Of a stretch of DNA of 64,000 bases, positions 59,526 to 64,000 are shown in pieces; position 1 is the first letter of the stretch; every line of letters begins with the position of its first letter. A program made the position numbers and the translations under genes. Below the pieces are notes generated by a model. That model saw only the letters and a program-made list of their open reading frames with translations, was not told the origin of the DNA and did no database searches. This stretch comes from Streptomyces nitrosporeus (lineage in GTDB: Bacteria > Actinomycetota > Actinomycetes > Streptomycetales > Streptomycetaceae), in assembly GCF_008704555.1 (NCBI RefSeq), contig NZ_CP023702.1:5432001-5496000 (forward strand), read 5' to 3'.

Positions 59526-60266
59526 GTGCTGACCGTCGACTTCACCCGCTTCCCGCTCGCCGCAGGCGACCGGGTGCTCGACCTGGGCTGCGGCGCCGGG
59601 CGCCACGCCTTCGAGTGCTACCGGCGCGGCGCCCAGGTCGTGGCGCTCGACCGGAACAGCGAGGAGATCCGCGAGGTCGCGAAATGGTTCGCCGCCATGA
59701 AGGAGGCCGGTGAGGCCCCCGTGGGCGCCACCGCCACCGCGATGGAGGGCGACGCCCTCAACCTGCCCTTCCCCGACGCCTCGTTCGACGTGGTCATCAT
59801 CTCCGAGGTGATGGAGCACATCCCCGACGACAAGGGCGTCCTCGCCGAGATGGTCCGCGTCCTCAGGCCCGGCGGCCGCATCGCGGTCACCGTGCCCCGC
59901 TACGGTCCCGAGAAGGTCTGCTGGACCCTCTCGGACGCCTACCACGAGGTCGAGGGCGGCCACATCCGGATCTACCGGGCCGACGAACTGCTCCGCAAGA
60001 TCCGCGAGGCCGGACTCAAGCCCTACGGCACCCACCACGCGCACGCCCTGCACAGCCCCTACTGGTGGCTGAAGTGCGCCTTCGGCGTCGACAACGACAA
60101 GGCGCTGCCGGTGCGCGCCTACCACAAGCTGCTGGTCTGGGACATCATGAAGAAGCCCATGGCCACCCGGGTCGCCGAACAGCTCCTCAACCCCGTCGTC
60201 GGCAAGAGCTTCGTGGCCTACGCCACCAAGCCCCACCTGCCGAGCCTCGCGAAGGCCGAGGCGTGA
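59526..60266 (+). CDS. Class I SAM-dependent methyltransferase
   Basis: It is 246 residues long. Motif I is RVLDLGCGAGRHAFECYRRG, the acidic end VALDRNSEEI follows, and motif II/III is FDVVIISEVMEHIPDDKGVL with VLRPGGRIAVTVPRYGPEKV. The pattern is UbiE/Methyltransf_11-like, for a small molecule or lipid-like acceptor. The start is GTG 59526, and the stop overlaps the next gene's start (GTGA). It is the middle of the GT4-methyltransferase-toroid cassette, probably modifying the same product. Confidence 0.92.
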   Translation: MLTVDFTRFPLAAGDRVLDLGCGAGRHAFECYRRGAQVVALDRNSEEIREVAKWFAAMKEAGEAPVGATATAMEGDALNLPFPDASFDVVIISEVMEHIPDDKGVLAEMVRVLRPGGRIAVTVPRYGPEKVCWTLSDAYHEVEGGHIRIYRADELLRKIREAGLKPYGTHHAHALHSPYWWLKCAFGVDNDKALPVRAYHKLLVWDIMKKPMATRVAEQLLNPVVGKSFVAYATKPHLPSLAKAEA

Positions 60267-61339
60267 GCACCCCCGAGCGGACCGAACACCTCGTCCTGCC
60301 CGGAGTCCTCACCGCCGAGCAGGCCGCCGAGACCGTCGCCGCACTGCTGGCCGTCCAGCGTGAGGACGGGGCCCTGCCCTGGTTCCGCGGCCACCACCTC
60401 GACCCGTGGGACCACACCGAGGCCGCGATGGCCCTGGACGCCGCGGGCGAGCACGAGGCCGCCGCCCGCGCCTACGACTGGCTCGCCCGCCACCAGAACG
60501 GTGACGGCTCCTGGTACGCCGCCTACCACGACGGCGACCCCGGCCGGCCCACCGACCGGAGCCTGGAGACCAACTTCTGCGCCTACGTGGCCGTCGGCGT
60601 CTGGCACCACTACCTCGCCACCGGCGACGACGCGTTCGCCGACCGGATGTGGCCGACGGTCTACGCCGCCGTCGAGTTCGTCCTCGGACTCCAGCAGCCC
60701 GGCGGCCAGATCGGCTGGAAGCGCGAGGCCGACGGCACCCCCGTCCCCGACGCCCTGCTGACCGGCTGCTCCTCCATCCACCAGGCGCTGCGCTGCGCCC
60801 TCGCCCTCGCCGAACAGCGCGAGGAACCGCAGCCCGACTGGGAACTGGCGGCCGGTGCGCTCGGCCACGCGATCCGCAGCCACCCGGAACGCTTCCTGGA
60901 CAAGAGCCACTACTCCATGGACTGGTACTACCCCGTCCTCGGCGGCGCGCTGACCGGCCGGGCCGCCACCGAGCGGATCGACGAGGGCTGGGACCGCTTC
61001 GTGGTGCCCGGACTCGGTGTGCGCTGCGTCCTGCCCAACCCCTGGGTGACCGGCGGCGAGAGCTGCGAACTGGCCCTGGCCCTCTGGGCGACGGGCGAGT
61101 CCGACCGGGCCCTGGAGATCCTCCAGTCCATCCAGCACCTGCGCGCCGACGGCGGCCTGTACTGGACGGGGTACGTCTTCGAGGGCGAGCGGGACTTCTG
61201 GCCGCAGGAGCTCACCACCTGGACGGCGGGTTCGCTGCTGCTGGCGGTCGCCGCGCTCGGCGGGGACGAGGCCACCACCGCCGTCTTCGGCGGCGAGCGG
61301 CTCCCGGCCGGCCTGGACCCCGACTGCTGCGCGCGCTGA
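60263..61339 (+). CDS. Alpha/alpha-toroid (prenyltransferase-like) protein
   Basis: It is 358 residues long, soluble, with recurring helix pairs: TEAAMALDAAGEHEAAARAY, YDWLARHQNGDGSWYAAYHD, WPTVYAAVEFVLGLQQPGGQ, CELALALWATGESDRALEIL and ILQSIQHLRADGGLYWTGYV. The Q-x-x-D/N-G-x-W motifs belong to the terpene cyclase/prenyltransferase superfamily, but the six-hairpin glycosidase family has similar repeats, so a sugar-related role is equally possible. No DxDD acid motif is seen. The GTG start overlaps the methyltransferase stop. Its product is the third step or scaffold of the cassette. Confidence 0.8.
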   Translation: MSTPERTEHLVLPGVLTAEQAAETVAALLAVQREDGALPWFRGHHLDPWDHTEAAMALDAAGEHEAAARAYDWLARHQNGDGSWYAAYHDGDPGRPTDRSLETNFCAYVAVGVWHHYLATGDDAFADRMWPTVYAAVEFVLGLQQPGGQIGWKREADGTPVPDALLTGCSSIHQALRCALALAEQREEPQPDWELAAGALGHAIRSHPERFLDKSHYSMDWYYPVLGGALTGRAATERIDEGWDRFVVPGLGVRCVLPNPWVTGGESCELALALWATGESDRALEILQSIQHLRADGGLYWTGYVFEGERDFWPQELTTWTAGSLLLAVAALGGDEATTAVFGGERLPAGLDPDCCAR

Positions 61340-61416
61340 CCCGCGGCGAAACGCGCGCGCCGGCCCGCGGCGGAAACGGAATGGGCACGGCCGGACGCGC
61401 TGCGTAGGGTTCGGGC

Positions 61417-62199
61417 ATGACTGTCCTCCCGTACGCCCGTTACTGCGACGAGATACTCGTCCAGACCGCCCTGCTGGCCTCGCTCCTGGACGGCGCCGAC
61501 CTGGCCGCGCAGGTCCCCACCTGCCCCGACTGGACCCTGCGCGATCTCGCCGTCCACGTCGGCGGCGCGCACCGCTGGGCCGGCGAGATCGTCCGCCGCC
61601 GCGCCACCGAGGAGATCTCCGCCAAGGAGGTGCCCGGCGCCGAGGGCCCGGAGGGCGACGACCCCGCCGCGCTCGCCGCCTGGCTGAACCGGGGCGCGGA
61701 GGAGTCGGTACGGGCGCTGCGCGAGGCCGGCCCGGACGCCGGGGTGTGGGCCTGGGGCTGGGAGCGCAGTTCGTCCTTCTGGGCCCGCCGGATGACCCAC
61801 GAGACCCTCGTGCACCGGGCGGACGCCGCCTTCGCCACCGGGAGGGCCTTCGAGGCGGACCCGGAACCGGCCGCGGACACCATCACGGAGTGGCTGCAGA
61901 TCATGTCGTTCGTCCAGTCCACGGGCTACGTCCCGGAAGCCGCCGAACTCCGCGGCCCCGGGCGGTCCTTGCACCTGCACGCCACGGACGTGCCGGGGGC
62001 GGAATGGCTCGTCGAGCTCGGCGAGGACGGCTTCACCTGGCGGCACGCCCACGCGAAGGCCACGGTCGCCCTGCGCGGTCCGCTGACGGAGCTGATGCTG
62101 GCGTTCAACCGCAGGCAGAAGCCGGACGAAGGGGGCCTGGAGGTGCTGGGCGACCGGGAACTGCTCGACTTCTGGCTGGAGCGGTCCTCCTTCGGCTGA
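61417..62199 (+). CDS. Maleylpyruvate isomerase-type mycothiol-dependent enzyme
   Basis: It is 260 residues long. The N-terminal MDMPI/DinB-like bundle has VPTCPDWTLRDLAVHVGGAH with the metal His, RRMTHETLVHRADAAFATGR carrying the second and third His positions, and a C-terminal MDMPI_C part (ATDVPGAEWLVELGEDGF, AKATVALRGPLTELMLAFNR). The family uses mycothiol, the actinobacterial thiol, to isomerise or detoxify electrophiles; the exact substrate is unknown. The ATG at 61417 begins MTVLPYARYCDEI. It is followed by a bidirectional terminator. Confidence 0.88.
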   Translation: MTVLPYARYCDEILVQTALLASLLDGADLAAQVPTCPDWTLRDLAVHVGGAHRWAGEIVRRRATEEISAKEVPGAEGPEGDDPAALAAWLNRGAEESVRALREAGPDAGVWAWGWERSSSFWARRMTHETLVHRADAAFATGRAFEADPEPAADTITEWLQIMSFVQSTGYVPEAAELRGPGRSLHLHATDVPGAEWLVELGEDGFTWRHAHAKATVALRGPLTELMLAFNRRQKPDEGGLEVLGDRELLDFWLERSSFG

Positions 62200-62261
62200 T
62201 CCGCTTCCGCTCCGGGGCACACCGCGGCCCCCGGACATACTGCGGCCCCGGCCCCGGACAC

Positions 62262-62305
62262 ACCGCGGCCCCCGCCCCTCCGTTTCCGGGGGCGGGGGCC
62301 GCGGT
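62262..62305. terminator. Bidirectional terminator between convergent genes
   Basis: A perfect 17-bp GC stem (62262-62278 with 62289-62305, arms ACCGCGGCCCCCGCCCC) lies between the mycothiol enzyme and the membrane protein. Upstream copies of CCGCGGCCCC (about 62222-62258) are partial repeats. Confidence 0.8.
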
Positions 62306-62318
62306 CCGTGCGGAGGGC

Positions 62319-63128
62319 TCAGCCGCGCTGGATGCCCGTCGTGTCCTGGAGCACACCACGGCGGCCGTCCTGGGTCTGGGCGACGAGGCCGGGGCCGCGC
62401 TGCTCGACCGCCAGGTACCAGGTGCCCGGGGCGAGTTCGGCGATCGGGGTCGGCGCACCGTCCTCGCCGTACAGCGGGCGGGCCACCGGCACGGCGAACC
62501 AGAACGGGGTGAAGTCACCGGCCGGGGCACCGCCACCGGTCTGCGGGGACTGCTGGGCCTCCGGCCCGCCGGCCTGCTGGCCGTACGGCTGGGACTGGCC
62601 CGGCTGCCCACCGTAGGACTGCTGGCCCTGGGCGCCGGGGTAGCCGTAACCCTGGCCGGGCTGCTGGCCATACTGCTGCGGTCCCGGCTGGGCCGGGCGC
62701 GGGGCGCCCATCAGGGGGGCCTTCAGCGCCGGGACCAGCGGGGTGGCGATCGCACCGCCGGCCAGCACGATCGTCGCGAGGAGCCCGAGGATCAGACCGG
62801 CACCGGCGTTACTGGCGTCGATGATCGTCCAGAACATCGTCCAGAGCGAGTAGACGGTGAACGCGGCGCCGAACTGGCCGAGTTCGAACCCCACGACCTT
62901 GCGGCCCGGCACGGCACGGCTCACGATCAGCAGCGCCGCGCCGATGATGCCGGCGAGGTAGATGCTCATCAGGAGCGGAAGCGAGTCCCAGGCGTTCGAG
63001 CTGTAGCCGGAACAGTCGATCCCCGAGGGGCAGTCGACGCCGAAGAGGTCGAGGAAAGAGGCGATGAACAGCACGACCGCTGCTCCGATCACCACGCCGT
63101 CGCCTCGAGTGAGGGAGCGGATATTCAC
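62319..63128 (-). CDS. Membrane protein with Q/G/Y/P-rich linker
   Basis: It is 269 residues long. Four helices in the first 130 residues (GVVIGAAVVLFIASFLDLFG, DSLPLLMSIYLAGIIGAALL, AFTVYSLWTMFWTIIDASNA, LILGLLATIVLAGGAIATPL). The first loop has CPSGIDCSGY. A low-complexity linker (PQQYGQQPGQGYGYPGAQG, QSYGGQPGQSQPYGQQ) follows, then a C-terminal segment FTPFWFAVPVARPLYGEDGA and LAPGTWYLAVEQRGPGLVAQ. It resembles DUF5336-type proteins. The linker composition parallels the TerD tail at 9438. The start is GTG 63128. Confidence 0.8.
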   Translation of the reverse strand: MNIRSLTRGDGVVIGAAVVLFIASFLDLFGVDCPSGIDCSGYSSNAWDSLPLLMSIYLAGIIGAALLIVSRAVPGRKVVGFELGQFGAAFTVYSLWTMFWTIIDASNAGAGLILGLLATIVLAGGAIATPLVPALKAPLMGAPRPAQPGPQQYGQQPGQGYGYPGAQGQQSYGGQPGQSQPYGQQAGGPEAQQSPQTGGGAPAGDFTPFWFAVPVARPLYGEDGAPTPIAELAPGTWYLAVEQRGPGLVAQTQDGRRGVLQDTTGIQRG

Positions 63129-63325
63129 GTGAAGGTCCTTAGTCGGTCGTCTCGTCGGGGCGGTCGTCGGTGCCGCCCGGAACGGCGGGTACAGGCGAAG
63201 CTCGGGGGCGGCTCCCCATCGTACGGATGAATCTATCGTTTGCCGGGGCGGGTTGTATCACTGCCCGGAACCCGGGCGCCATATCCCCCGGATGTTCCCG
63301 AACTCGCCCCGTTCCCGCCGCAGAT

Positions 63326-64000
63326 CTACCTTTTCAGGTAGCTGCTGATGCCCTCGGCGATACCGGCCGCGGCCCGCCCGCGCCAGTCCGCGCTCATGAG
63401 CAGGGCGGCGTCGTCCGGATCACGCATATTGCCGCATTCGATGAAGACTTTGGGCACGGTGGAGAGATTCAGCCCGCCCAGATCCCCGCGGGTGTCCAGT
63501 CCGGTATTGCCGCCGATGTAATTGGACGGCGAGCTTCCGGTAGCGCGTACGAATTTCCCGGCAATGCGTTCGCCGAGGTCACGTGAGGCGGCCACGATCC
63601 CGGAGGTGTCCGCCGCGCCGCCGCGGACCGCCGCGGGCAGGATCACGTGGAAGCCCCGGTCGCCGGCCGCGGAACCGTCCGCGTGGACGGACACCACGGC
63701 GTCGGCACGCGCCTCGTTGCCGATACGCGCCCGCTCGTCCACACACGGGCCGAACGCGCGGTCGCCGTCCTGGGTGAGTACCACCTCCGCCCCCTGCGCC
63801 CGGAGCAGTGTGCGCAGCCGGCGGGAGACGTCGAGGGTGAAGAGGGCCTCCGCGTAACCGGAGCCGGTGGCGGTCCCGGTGGTGTCGCACTCCTTGCGGC
63901 CGGTCCCGATGTCCACCTGCCGGCTGATCTCCCGGGTGTGGTCACGGTTGTCCGGGTTGTGCCCGGGGTCGATGACCACCGTACGGCCGGAGAGCGGCCC
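63326..64000 (-). CDS. N-acetylmuramoyl-L-alanine amidase (Amidase_3), N-terminus beyond the window
   Basis: The visible 224 residues begin GPLSGRTVVIDPGHNPDNRD at the window end and continue to SYLKR. The zinc His is in the VIDPGHN motif. The Glu is in YAEALFTLDVSRRLRTLLRA, and the catalytic Glu in STVPKVFIECGNMRDPDDAA. VVSVHADGSAAGDRGFHVIL is the second conserved strand with His. It cleaves the amide linking muramic acid to the peptide stem of peptidoglycan in cell-wall turnover. A signal peptide, if any, would be outside the window. Confidence 0.93.
   Translation of the reverse strand, partial: GPLSGRTVVIDPGHNPDNRDHTREISRQVDIGTGRKECDTTGTATGSGYAEALFTLDVSRRLRTLLRAQGAEVVLTQDGDRAFGPCVDERARIGNEARADAVVSVHADGSAAGDRGFHVILPAAVRGGAADTSGIVAASRDLGERIAGKFVRATGSSPSNYIGGNTGLDTRGDLGGLNLSTVPKVFIECGNMRDPDDAALLMSADWRGRAAAGIAEGISSYLKR

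Overview
The window is chromosomal DNA from a streptomycete. The GC content is very high, GTG starts and ATGA/GTGA stop-start overlaps are common, and the families are typical of Streptomyces: homodimeric AceE, DUF3052, several TerD paralogues, a mycothiol-dependent enzyme, and a cobalamin-riboswitch ECF operon. No rRNA, CRISPR array or replication origin was seen. The first gene (MFS exporter) and the last (amidase) are cut by the window edges.

Layout. (1) 1-5679: exporter end, small secreted protein, aceE, DUF3052 protein and a peroxiredoxin. (2) 5986-16144: a tellurium/stress (Ter) island. It has two near-identical TerD proteins, a TerC-like DUF475 membrane protein and two divergent-family Ter proteins. 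These are followed by a tightly coupled plus-strand operon of a citrate-lyase-like protein, a fused phosphoribosyltransferase-TRSP-StiP protein, a HAD hydrolase and an O-methyltransferase, which looks like a small-molecule (nucleoside-like) biosynthetic module. A further double-domain Ter protein lies at 29648-30982. (3) 16181-19185: FmdB-like, coiled-coil and DUF4097 proteins, then tRNA-Val(TAC).

(4) 19148-26961: an integrated island bounded by exact 39-bp copies of the 3' half of tRNA-Val. It carries XRE, WYL and small HTH regulators, a pterin dehydratase, micro-genes and an HNH fragment. It also holds an intact IS701-family element, placed at the tip of a broken IS5-family element that appears to carry a VOC-family gene. 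No integrase is visible, so the island looks immobilised. (5) 27150-43614: mixed chromosomal genes, including an alpha/beta hydrolase, a class II UvrA-like ATPase, AraC/VOC, DedA, DoxX, a secreted HNH nuclease, a HAD phosphatase and a peptidoglycan-binding-type gene broken by a stop codon. Two long stretches here, 39143-40208 and 40854-41677, have no convincing gene.

(6) 43753-49980: an MFS exporter with a winged-helix tail, GNAT, DUF2330 and a GT87-PAP2 fusion. (7) 50180-56125: a minus-strand operon behind a cobalamin riboswitch. It encodes a secreted anchored alpha-toroid protein, a secreted DUF4430-like partner, and ECF T, fused A-A and S components. This is the strongest candidate for an unusual system: a two-piece, transcobalamin-like capture module attached to an ECF importer. 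(8) 57262-61339: a KstR-like TetR regulator divergent from a three-gene cassette (GT4 glycosyltransferase, SAM methyltransferase, alpha/alpha-toroid protein), with a perfect KstR-type palindrome between them. The window ends with a mycothiol-dependent enzyme, a Q/G/Y-rich membrane protein and an N-acetylmuramoyl-alanine amidase.
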